Shown here: in pieces, positions 7,142 to 13,393 of the stretch
Numbering within the stretch: position 1 is the first letter of the stretch
Layout: each line of letters starts with the position of its first letter
Source: CAUZRD01 sp963582255
GTDB taxonomy: Bacteria; Pseudomonadota; Alphaproteobacteria; Rhizobiales; TMED25
Assembly: GCA_963582255.1 (NCBI GenBank)
Contig: CAUZRD010000015.1
Location: 1 to 22,788 of the forward strand
Length of the DNA stretch: 22,788 nt
Reading direction: 5' to 3'
Program-made: the position numbers and the translations under genes
The notes under the pieces: generated by a model
What the model saw: only the letters and a program-made list of their open reading frames with translations
What the model was told of the DNA's origin: nothing
Database searches by the model: none

Positions 7142-8389
7142 CTATTTTGCAGGCCATAAACTTAACCGCCAGCGCGCGGCGATGGCGATGGTCATGGTAA
7201 GTCCGAGAGAAGCATATATCGAGGCCGTGGTTGCAAAACCGATCTTGTCTATAAGTACTCCCGCAAGCAGTAGGCCGATGGGTAAGCTGTAGATTGCCAA
7301 CAGGCGTACGCCCATGACGCGGCCGCGAAACTGCTGGCCAGCTTCGTTCATCAAAATGACCGTAAGGCTGACCATACTCAGGCTTTGGAAGATGCCGACG
7401 ACCAAAAGGATTGCAATCCCGATGGCGAAGCCTTCTGTCTGAGAAAACACCAGAAGCAAACAATGCCAGATGACTGCTGATGTAATCATCAATCGAGGAA
7501 GCAATCGTCCGACCGGAGCGCGATTCATGAAAATACTGCCTACAACTGCACCGCAGGATATGCTGGCAATTAGATAACTCAGGCCAGCCTGGTCTATGGA
7601 ATAGATCTCTTTTGCGACATACGGCAATAGACCATTTGTTAGTGGGAATGCAGTGAAGTTGAACAACAGCACTAGCCATATTATGGCCATAAGACTGGGT
7701 GTATTCCAGGTATAAAGAATACCTTCTCGTAACTCCGCCCAGGCCGAAGTGCGGGTGAAAGCCGTATCACAGGCGGGCTTAGAAGTGCGCTTTGAGTGCA
7801 CAGAATCCGCTCGGGAGATTAGAAAAACCCCGGCCACGTAAAAGGCTGCAATAGCCATATAAGCGACCCCAATGCCAAGCGTAGCGATGAGTCCTGCGCC
7901 GGTGAGCGCACCGGCAATACGCGCAGAATCAGTGGTCATGCGGGACATACCCATCGCGCCAGCCATTTGAAGAGGTGCAATGGTGTCGGCGATCAATGCT
8001 GCACGGAGTCCAAGGTCAGATGGTCGCACCAGTCCGGTCATGCCAACCAGCGCGAGAACGATGAGCGGGGTAAGCGCTCCGGTTAATGCGAGTGACATCA
8101 AGGTGAATGCAATTGTGGCGTGGACCATACGCAAGCCTACCAACAGGTTGCGCGGGCCAATCCGGTCACTGAGCACGCCAATGGCTGGCGCAATTAGTGT
8201 TCCGCCGTGCTGTAATGCTCCGAATAAAGTCAGCAATAAGACTGAGCCGGTCTCGACCAAAACGTACCAACCAAGAATTACAAACTCCATTTCAAGCGCC
8301 CAGGAAGTTACTAGGTCAGCCGTCCATTGGAAGCGGTAGCTGCGAACCTGGAAGGGTGAAAATACTGAGGAGCGTAGCACGGAGGTCAT
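7142..8389 (-). CDS. MFS transporter, MFS_3/EntS-like exporter
   Basis: This inner-membrane major facilitator has about 11–12 predicted membrane segments over 415 residues. The motif-A loop between TM2 and TM3 is visible (GVLSDRIGPRNLLVG), with a related loop in the second half (FMNRAPVGRLLPRL). The N terminus FSPFQVRSYRFQWTADLVTSWALEMEF resembles the MFS_3 group (EntS-like and macrolide-efflux-like exporters), so export is more likely than uptake. The ATG at 8389 has no Shine-Dalgarno. It overlaps the stop of a tiny upstream ORF by ATGA, which suggests coupled translation. The gene converges with the amidohydrolase, leaving a 98-base gap. The substrate is unknown, but the surrounding catabolic genes make a pathway intermediate or related metabolite plausible. 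Confidence 0.88.
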   Translation of the reverse strand: MTSVLRSSVFSPFQVRSYRFQWTADLVTSWALEMEFVILGWYVLVETGSVLLLTLFGALQHGGTLIAPAIGVLSDRIGPRNLLVGLRMVHATIAFTLMSLALTGALTPLIVLALVGMTGLVRPSDLGLRAALIADTIAPLQMAGAMGMSRMTTDSARIAGALTGAGLIATLGIGVAYMAIAAFYVAGVFLISRADSVHSKRTSKPACDTAFTRTSAWAELREGILYTWNTPSLMAIIWLVLLFNFTAFPLTNGLLPYVAKEIYSIDQAGLSYLIASISCGAVVGSIFMNRAPVGRLLPRLMITSAVIWHCLLLVFSQTEGFAIGIAILLVVGIFQSLSMVSLTVILMNEAGQQFRGRVMGVRLLAIYSLPIGLLLAGVLIDKIGFATTASIYASLGLTMTIAIAARWRLSLWPAK

Positions 8390-8465
8390 GCTGTAGGGGT
8401 GCAGGTCATTACTGCCACCTTTGGTGGGACGGTTCGGAGCTCAATCCGAACTGCTTGCGGTGGCA
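8386..8465 (-). promoter_or_regulatory. Structured leader of the MFS gene with a 7-codon upstream ORF
   Basis: On the minus strand, an SD-like AAGGTGG (8421–8415) lies five bases before ATG 8409. This opens a 7-codon ORF (MTCTPTA) whose TGA overlaps the MFS ATG. The GGTGG of that SD can pair either with the adjacent CCACC (8427–8423, 3-base loop) or, as GGTGGCA, with TGCCACC at 8465–8459. The second pairing would enclose a perfect 7-bp stem, GTTCGGA/TCCGAAC (8451–8445 / 8438–8432). Either pairing would hide the SD. The structures are visible in sequence. Regulation of the exporter by them is inference. Confidence 0.4.
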
Positions 8466-8540
8466 ATACGAATATAACCCGATGAGATCCATTTGATGTG
8501 GTCACTTAAAAAAGAGGTATGCCGCAAGGCGCGAGGTGGC

Positions 8541-8557
8541 CTCGAGCTGCCAGTTCT
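8541..8557 (+). repeat. Short dispersed repeat CTCGAGCTNCCAGTTCT, copy 1
   Basis: This 17-base stretch recurs at 10801–10817 with one mismatch. Both copies are intergenic and both are followed downstream by GATGGTG (at 8571 and 10857). The function is unknown. It may be a fragment of a dispersed intergenic element. Confidence 0.35.
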
Positions 8558-8570
8558 AGGTTGTATCGTC

Positions 8571-8611
8571 GATGGTGGAGAAAACCAATCTATTTGGCGT
8601 TCTTCACCATC
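8571..8611. repeat. Long hairpin, 12-bp stem plus inner 4-bp stem
   Basis: GATGGTGGAGAA (8571–8582) pairs with TTCTTCACCATC (8600–8611), with one G·U wobble. Inside it CCAA pairs with TTGG (8585–8588 / 8594–8597) around a 5-base loop. It lies 53 bases past the stop of the CMD-like gene on the minus strand. There is no U tract, so it is an mRNA 3' structure or a dispersed palindromic element rather than a standard terminator. Confidence 0.5.
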
Positions 8612-8663
8612 TACCTAAGGTGTGTTGCAAGTCATTTGTTAACCACGGCAAGTCCCGCAATGA

Positions 8664-9080
8664 TTAGTACTTGAATAGCTCTGGGTGCTCTTGCTCAAGC
8701 TCTACCAGCTTGTCGATGCCAAAATGTAGAGTTGGCATCCCTCCGGGTATGGCTGCCAATTCGAATACCTCAATCGCTTCTTGGACAGTTGCACCTTCTT
8801 GTAGTGCGCGTTTAAGGTGTTTTCCGACCGAAGGGTAGCCGCGATATGCAAGGATTGCCGCAGCAAGAAGCTCTTTGTACTTGACTGGAACAGCCGGGTT
8901 TTTACGCAGATAGGTTGCCTCGACCATGCCTAGGCGAACTTTTTCGAACTCTGGGTCTCGGGCTGCCAGCCATTCGAAGCTTGAGAAGTGGTATCCGCGC
9001 TGATCGGCATGGTCCCGGTAGCGTTTGGCAAGCTCGGGATCAATGGTAGGGCCAGTTGCTTTTGCTTCATCTTTTGACAT
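8664..9080 (-). CDS. Carboxymuconolactone decarboxylase-like protein
   Basis: This small helical protein fits the CMD/AhpD-like superfamily. The core block runs from about residue 65 to 110, with VPVKYKELLAAAILAYRGYP, then GKHLKRALQEGATVQEAIEVFELAA. The length of 138 residues is normal. The protein has no cysteine at all, so the CxxC redox pair of AhpD-type peroxidase partners is absent. That favours a CMD-like decarboxylase or lactone-handling role, or an uncharacterised subgroup. His88 in the GKH position is kept. The ATG at 9080 has AAGGA seven bases upstream. The gene diverges from the lyase at 9407, and a CMD-like protein beside a cycloisomerase-like lyase recalls protocatechuate-pathway neighbours, though neither is assigned to that pathway. 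Confidence 0.85.
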   Translation of the reverse strand: MSKDEAKATGPTIDPELAKRYRDHADQRGYHFSSFEWLAARDPEFEKVRLGMVEATYLRKNPAVPVKYKELLAAAILAYRGYPSVGKHLKRALQEGATVQEAIEVFELAAIPGGMPTLHFGIDKLVELEQEHPELFKY

Positions 9081-9132
9081 CTATATATCCTTTAATTTGT
9101 ATAATTGCATGCTGCGCCTATAGCTAATAGAC

Positions 9133-9148
9133 AGACGTCTCCACGTCT
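9133..9148. promoter_or_regulatory. Inverted motif AGACGT-N4-ACGTCT, second copy
   Basis: AGACGTCTCCACGTCT has perfect 6-bp inverted arms around CTCC. It shares AGACG and CCACGTCT with the site at 5861–5875. It lies 53–68 bases upstream of the CMD-like ATG. A shared dimeric regulator is inferred. Confidence 0.4.
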
Positions 9149-9319
9149 ACGCAATAGCCTCGTCTTCTATGCGGGCATGGGTTTGTGTGGCCGGCTTATG
9201 TGATCGGGGCACCTACTCTCCATTGGTGAAGTCGCATTTGGCTTGATCTATTATTGGTACGGCTAAAATTTGGCAGATCAAACCGAAAAGCCACGCTTTA
9301 TGAGCGCGGTCCAAAAGAG

Positions 9320-9338
9320 ATAACTGTAAGTTATAACT
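9320..9338. promoter_or_regulatory. Overlapping palindromes upstream of the lyase gene
   Basis: ATAACT-gta-AGTTAT (9320–9334) overlaps the perfect 10-base palindrome AGTTATAACT (9329–9338). The set lies about 70 bases before the lyase ATG, which suits an operator. Such AT-rich palindromes also arise by chance. Confidence 0.3.
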
Positions 9339-9406
9339 GGGTTTTGCGGAGATGCCTGCCGAGTATGAGGCTAGATATACGGCGCTAATTTTACGGAGAA
9401 CACTTG

Positions 9407-10771
9407 ATGGACTTGCAACCAACTTCGTACCGGATAGTAGACCCTGGTATTAGGGACCTTTTCAGCGAACGGTCTCGTATTCAGTCGTGGCTTGATGTGG
9501 AGGCGGCACTCGCGGTCGCGCAGTCAGAACTTGGTATAATCCCTCAGGCTGCGGCCGAAGAGATTGCTCGCAAAGCAAATGTTGACTGCCTGAACCTCAA
9601 TAATATCCACGAGGGCCTTGCTAGGACCGGCCACCCTATGGTGCCAACGGTCTGGGAGCTTGACCGTGTCTGTGAAAATGGGGCAGGCGCTTATGTACAC
9701 TGGGGTGCGACGACGCAGAACATCATTCAGACAGCCAAGCTTGTGATGATAGGCAGGGCTCACCGGATTTTTCTCACACAACTTGGATCGGTGCTAGTAT
9801 TGCTGGCAGATCTTGCTGAGAACTCCATGGATATGATCATGCCTGCCCGCACTCATGGCCAGCATGCTGTCCCGGCGACCTTCGGCTACAAGGTCTCGGT
9901 ATGGATTGATGAGCTGTGTCGACATGTGGAACGACTTAGAGCATGCGAGCCGCGTGTCTTGGTTGCGATGCTTGGTGGTGGCGCCGGCACCCTTGCTTCT
10001 TTGGGCGAGGTAGGTCTTCAGGTGCAAGATCGCATGGCGGAAAAGCTGGGGCTAGGATCTATGAGCAATCCGTCACGCACTAGCGCTGATCATCTAGCTG
10101 AATATGTCACGCTTCTGGGGTTGCTTGCGGCGACATCGAGCAAGATAGGCCGCGAAATATATACGCTTATGAAGCAGGAATTTGGTGAAGTTGAAGAGCC
10201 TGTACCGGAGGGTACGGTTGGAAGCAGTACCATGCCTCAAAAGCGTAATCCGAAGCTCACCCAGGATATTGTTGCAGGAGCAGCCGAACTGCGTGCACTA
10301 GTGCCACTTGCCCTGGAAGCTATGCAAACTGAACATGAGGCAGACCGAACAACCTACATTATGATTGATCATGCGCTAAGCCAATCATGTATCTTGACGG
10401 GTGACATTCTACAGCGGCTCATAAACATATTTGAAGGGCTGCGCTTATTTCCGGAGAGGATGCGTCAGAATCTTGATCTTACTGGTGGCCTAATCATGTC
10501 AGAAGCGCTGATGCTAGCTCTGGGACAAAAAATTGGTAGGCAAAGGGCCCATGATGCAGTCTATGATGCCGCGCAGGCATCGCTTGTAGATGGGCGACCG
10601 TTTACTGAAACGCTAGCCGAGCAGGAGCATGTTAGCTGTAGTTTGACGCCTGAACAGATCGATGAACTGCTCAATCCAGAACAGTATCTTGGTGCATGTC
10701 GTCTTCTTGCCGAAGAGGGTGCGGAGAAAGCTCGACGTACCGCGCATAGTCTTGGAGTGGATTGTAACTAA
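9407..10771 (+). CDS. Fumarase/aspartase superfamily lyase (adenylosuccinate lyase/CMLE-like)
   Basis: This lyase or cycloisomerase forms a homotetrameric helical fold in its family and catalyses beta-elimination or lactone-forming reactions. Visible blocks, numbered from the ATG, are HWGATTQN (98–105), the active-site MPARTHGQHAVP (145–156, His150), and the signature loop GSSTMPQKRNP (272–282) carrying the catalytic serine. The length of 454 residues fits adenylosuccinate lyase and 3-carboxymuconate cycloisomerase. The ATG at 9407 has GGAG eight bases upstream. A TTG directly before it would add one residue. With a CMD-like gene divergent and no purine genes nearby, a catabolic 3-carboxymuconate cycloisomerase-like role is more likely than housekeeping PurB. 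The exact substrate cannot be assigned. Confidence 0.88.
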   Translation: MDLQPTSYRIVDPGIRDLFSERSRIQSWLDVEAALAVAQSELGIIPQAAAEEIARKANVDCLNLNNIHEGLARTGHPMVPTVWELDRVCENGAGAYVHWGATTQNIIQTAKLVMIGRAHRIFLTQLGSVLVLLADLAENSMDMIMPARTHGQHAVPATFGYKVSVWIDELCRHVERLRACEPRVLVAMLGGGAGTLASLGEVGLQVQDRMAEKLGLGSMSNPSRTSADHLAEYVTLLGLLAATSSKIGREIYTLMKQEFGEVEEPVPEGTVGSSTMPQKRNPKLTQDIVAGAAELRALVPLALEAMQTEHEADRTTYIMIDHALSQSCILTGDILQRLINIFEGLRLFPERMRQNLDLTGGLIMSEALMLALGQKIGRQRAHDAVYDAAQASLVDGRPFTETLAEQEHVSCSLTPEQIDELLNPEQYLGACRLLAEEGAEKARRTAHSLGVDCN

Positions 10772-10800
10772 AATATCGCCTTATCTTGGCGTTGGGTTTA

Positions 10801-10817
10801 CTCGAGCTCCCAGTTCT
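10801..10817 (+). repeat. Short dispersed repeat CTCGAGCTNCCAGTTCT, copy 2
   Basis: This is the second copy of the 17-base stretch at 8541–8557 (16 of 17 identical), placed 30 bases past the lyase stop. The sequence TAGATGGTGAA at 10855–10865 also matches, in reverse complement, the right arm of the hairpin ending at 8611 and the bases just beyond it. Confidence 0.35.
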
Positions 10818-10948
10818 TGTCGTTGCCAATGATTGAGTGCTGACACGTTGGCGATAGATGGTGAATTTGCTGTACAACCTAGCCTACGGGTCCGAGTTTT
10901 AGTGCTCTAATATGGTAAATAATAGAATTTCTGAGTTGGAGATGGTTT

Positions 10949-11164
10949 GTGAAAAACAGGGAAAGTAGAGACCAAATTATTGGGGAATGGGACAGATGGG
11001 TGAGTTACGCCCTACCGGAGGGCATTGAAGCCAGCGAGAACCACCTTCTTGGGTTTTTTTCACATCTAAAGGCAAAGTGCCCCGATATGTTAGAGTTTGG
11101 AGACGTTTATGACCGCTACCAAACCGTTCATGCTTGGCTGTTAGAGGCCAAGCGGATTTTATGA
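10949..11164 (+). CDS. Small conserved-looking protein of unknown function
   Basis: This 71-residue acidic cytosolic-type protein has no signal peptide and no membrane segment. It carries three Trp residues in two W-rich ends: EWDRWVSYALPEG near the start and YDRYQTVHAWLLEAKRIL at the end. It also contains FFSHLKAKCPDMLEFGD in the middle. The GTG start at 10949 is supported by GGAG seven bases upstream. The pattern resembles small hypothetical proteins I associate with Alphaproteobacteria, but I cannot name a domain. It follows the lyase by 177 bases on the same strand and converges with the exported orphan gene. Confidence 0.6.
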   Translation: MKNRESRDQIIGEWDRWVSYALPEGIEASENHLLGFFSHLKAKCPDMLEFGDVYDRYQTVHAWLLEAKRIL

Positions 11165-11193
11165 CCGTCCTTTGTGCCCCATGATGGGCCTGA

Positions 11194-12006
11194 CTATTCA
11201 ACGCGCTTAAAGCAATATCTTACGGTAGTCGCGTCGCCAGAATGGCTGACGTTTGGTTCGCTTAACGCCTTGTAGCCGGCCTCAAACCGACTTGTCACTT
11301 TAAAATCTCCAGCGTCGATACCGATATATTTTGCCGATACGTCCTGGCAGGAAAGCCCCTTCAGTTCAGCGCGCGTCTCCCAGTCGCTGTCCGCACTTGA
11401 CCGGGTAACGATGTGAACAGTTTTGCGTTCTCCGGTATCAAGGCCTGGATTGCAAATCCGGTAGACATGCCCGTCTGGAAGGCCGGCAGCTATAGTGTCG
11501 ATATCACCAATCCCTTTCATCATATTAGCCTGCGACCAATCCCAGCTAAGAGTACTCTCGGAGGGAATGTAATAGCCTCTGTGAACGTTATCTATGCTGC
11601 TACAATGAGCTCTTATGTCTAGTTTTTTACCACCCATTGCGATGCAAGTAGCAAAACGCACTTCGGGGGCAGAGGTCCCCGAAACCTTACCCGAGGTGAG
11701 GCAGGCGTCACTCTTGGCATTCACGACATTGATGCCGCTAATACGTGAGGGCTTCCCCAGATGTCTGATGCAGACGAGGAACTGTTTTTCATCATCACCA
11801 TTGTAAATAGTCTGTTGGCCAAACATTTTTAGCTCAAATTCAGTGGCTCCTTCAGGCGCATCTGTACCCCTATGTTCTATACAGGGCGTTTCTGCCATCG
11901 CCTGGTTTGCAGCGATGAAAAAAAAAGCAAAAAGACTGGTACGAATGCTGCTGGCAATGGAGTAATGACTTGAGAGGTAGGTCAGTTTAGATTGGGTGCT
12001 GGGCAT
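11194..12006 (-). CDS. Exported cysteine-rich protein of unknown function
   Basis: This 270-residue protein has a Sec-type signal peptide. A long N region is followed by a hydrophobic core (SLFAFFFIAANQ) and a likely cut after AMA at residue 38. The mature part holds eight cysteines, which would allow four disulfide bonds in the periplasm or outside the cell. It has no lipobox at the cut and no later membrane segment. No domain is recognised. The ATG at 12006 has GGGAAG about five bases upstream. The mature chain looks like beta-rich segments spaced by Cys residues. A second exported orphan lies upstream on the same strand at 12233–12760, after a 226-base gap without features. Confidence 0.7.
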   Translation of the reverse strand: MPSTQSKLTYLSSHYSIASSIRTSLFAFFFIAANQAMAETPCIEHRGTDAPEGATEFELKMFGQQTIYNGDDEKQFLVCIRHLGKPSRISGINVVNAKSDACLTSGKVSGTSAPEVRFATCIAMGGKKLDIRAHCSSIDNVHRGYYIPSESTLSWDWSQANMMKGIGDIDTIAAGLPDGHVYRICNPGLDTGERKTVHIVTRSSADSDWETRAELKGLSCQDVSAKYIGIDAGDFKVTSRFEAGYKALSEPNVSHSGDATTVRYCFKRVE

Positions 12007-12232
12007 ATTTCTTCCCGTTCAAATTGGGATGTTTTTGGATTTGCCCTTTAGATTTAAGCGGTGTCTGCGGGCAAAAATTTTGTTATTGTACAATGATAAG
12101 CTAGCGCGTCTGCTCTAGACAGCCATGGCAGTCAGAATCCAATTTGTATCATTCGGAGACTCCAGCGAGTCAATGGATATAGGCGGTAGAAAGATGATAC
12201 TACATCTTTTTCACTGGATAGACATGTCAAAA

Positions 12233-12760
12233 TCACTGTACTTCGAAGGAACAATGATTTTCGGAAGAAAAGTTGCAGTTATTTTGAATTTTGATGGTGT
12301 CACCTGGATTATGTAGGGAGGTAACTATTGATTTTGACTTTAAAATTGGACCCGAGCCAATACGCAGGCAGTCTTTTTCAGGATCTGACAGATATACCAT
12401 GCTTTCAAGACGTAATTTATAGACGTCACGGAGAGGTAGATCAATTTTCACATCTGGTTTGCGAGTTGTTGCCAGAATTATGTGATTTGTGTGATGCAGA
12501 AGTTTAGAATGATCTTCTTCGAAGAAGGTTGCCCTCATGCGCCAGCATTCACGCATTCCGGTTAGGGAGCCGGATAAGTGCACCGTAGTTGGTGCTATAT
12601 TTGCCAACCAGTCGTCCACTTCTGGAAGGCTGTTAGGTAGATTTTCAGCTAGGGTGTTGTGGTAGAGTGCACCAACGAAAACAACAACCAAACCTAGCGC
12701 TCGCATGGGATTGCCAAGAAATGTATCGGCTATTTTTAAAGTCCAACGCCAGATCAGCAT
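12233..12760 (-). CDS. Exported or membrane-anchored orphan protein
   Basis: This 175-residue protein has an N-terminal hydrophobic stretch at residues 21–33 (ALGLVVVFVGALY), followed by TLAEN, a possible signal-peptidase site. Four cysteines lie in the mature part. Starting at ATG 12760 gives a weak GAGG ten bases upstream. An internal ATG at 12706 would give a more classical short signal peptide but lacks a ribosome binding site. I recognise no domain. It may form a unit with the exported orphan at 11194–12006. It diverges from the NIPSNAP gene across a spacer holding a long hairpin. Confidence 0.55.
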   Translation of the reverse strand: MLIWRWTLKIADTFLGNPMRALGLVVVFVGALYHNTLAENLPNSLPEVDDWLANIAPTTVHLSGSLTGMRECWRMRATFFEEDHSKLLHHTNHIILATTRKPDVKIDLPLRDVYKLRLESMVYLSDPEKDCLRIGSGPILKSKSIVTSLHNPGDTIKIQNNCNFSSENHCSFEVQ

Positions 12761-12805
12761 TGAATCCGAACCTCTATGGTTTGACTAGTATTGTGCGATT
12801 GGAAG

Positions 12806-12845
12806 TTTGCAATCTATTATGGAGCAGGTCCAATAGACTTGCAAA
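12806..12845. repeat. Long imperfect hairpin between divergent genes
   Basis: TTTGCAATCTATT (12806–12818) pairs with AATAGACTTGCAAA (12832–12845), 13 base pairs with one bulged base. An inner GGA/TCC adds three more pairs after a 2-base bulge. It lies 46 bases upstream of the orphan ATG and 77 bases upstream of the NIPSNAP ATG. This could be an operator, or an mRNA leader structure for either gene. Confidence 0.5.
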
Positions 12846-12921
12846 TGTTGGGGCGCTCCTGTGTGATCAGGTGTAATAACATTTTATGACAGTGATTGTA
12901 TAAAAGGGGAAGGGAAATCCA

Positions 12922-13248
12922 ATGATCTATGAGTTGAGGGTCTACCAGGCGATCACCGGGAAACTTCCAGCGCTTCTGGAGAGGTTTGATAAAATTACGA
13001 TTCCGATCTGGGAAAAGCACGGCATTCAGCAGGCTGGGTTCTGGACCACGGCTATAGGTGAGTCCAATCAGCACCTGTACTATTTTTTAAAATGGGATTC
13101 GTTGGCTGATCGTGAACAGAAATGGAACTCATTTCAATCTGATCCGGAATGGATTTCCAAGCGAGCGGAAACGGAGCGTGACGGGCCGTTGGTCGCAAGC
13201 GCTGCCAACTCAATCCTCCAGCCGACGGCATTCTCGGCTGTTAAATAG
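12922..13248 (+). CDS. NIPSNAP family protein
   Basis: This 108-residue ferredoxin-like (dimeric alpha+beta barrel) protein begins with the hallmark MIYELRVYQAITGKLPALLERF. It continues with the family block IPIWEKHGIQQAGFWTTAIGESNQHLYYFLKWDSLADREQKWNSF. Bacterial NIPSNAP proteins often sit beside catabolic oxidoreductases, but their reaction is generally unknown. The ATG at 12922 has GGGAA seven bases upstream. A TATAAA at about 12898–12903 may belong to its promoter, with no good -35. It lies upstream of the GMC oxidoreductase on the same strand with a 145-base gap, so co-transcription is possible. Confidence 0.9.
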   Translation: MIYELRVYQAITGKLPALLERFDKITIPIWEKHGIQQAGFWTTAIGESNQHLYYFLKWDSLADREQKWNSFQSDPEWISKRAETERDGPLVASAANSILQPTAFSAVK

Positions 13249-13309
13249 TAATTGCTGGCTAAGGCTGGTTAAGTTGGGTTGAAAAACAGTTTAGAGTGAT
13301 TGCGTGCTT

Positions 13310-13338
13310 TCGCCAGTTGCAAATCATGGAGCTGGCGA
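13310..13338 (+). repeat. Hairpin between the NIPSNAP and GMC genes
   Basis: TCGCCAG (13310–13316) and CTGGCGA (13332–13338) form a perfect 7-bp stem around a 15-base loop. No U tract follows, so a terminator is doubtful. It may partly separate expression of the two genes. Confidence 0.3.
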
Positions 13339-13393
13339 GGAAATGTTAGCGAACCAATACATAAGACAATAACAAGATCGGGTAGGACGGACC

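Larger units (their letters stand above)
9081..9406. other. Divergent intergenic region, CMD-like / lyase
   Basis: This 326-base spacer has no gene I can support. A minus-strand frame at 9213–9422 overlaps the lyase start and looks like chance. It holds the second copy of the AGACG...CCACGTCT motif (9133–9148) near the CMD-like gene, and overlapping palindromes (9320–9338) about 70 bases before the lyase ATG. No consensus -35/-10 pair is convincing on either strand. Confidence 0.5.

Noticed and set aside
7002..7679. 225-codon minus-strand frame overlapping the MFS gene and the end of the amidohydrolase
   Set aside because: It is a shadow frame of the MFS gene. Its residues are rich in His, Cys and Arg and match no family, while the other frame has clear transporter features.
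9213..9422. 69-codon minus-strand frame in the CMD/lyase spacer
   Set aside because: It overlaps the well-supported lyase start, lacks a ribosome binding site and has no recognisable content.
9407..10771. Housekeeping adenylosuccinate lyase purB
   Set aside because: The family signature alone does not separate PurB from CMLE-like lyases, and no purine genes are nearby, so I left the symbol blank.
12125..12316. 63-codon plus-strand frame near the exported orphans
   Set aside because: No ribosome binding site, overlap with the 3' end of the orphan at 12233–12760, and no family features.
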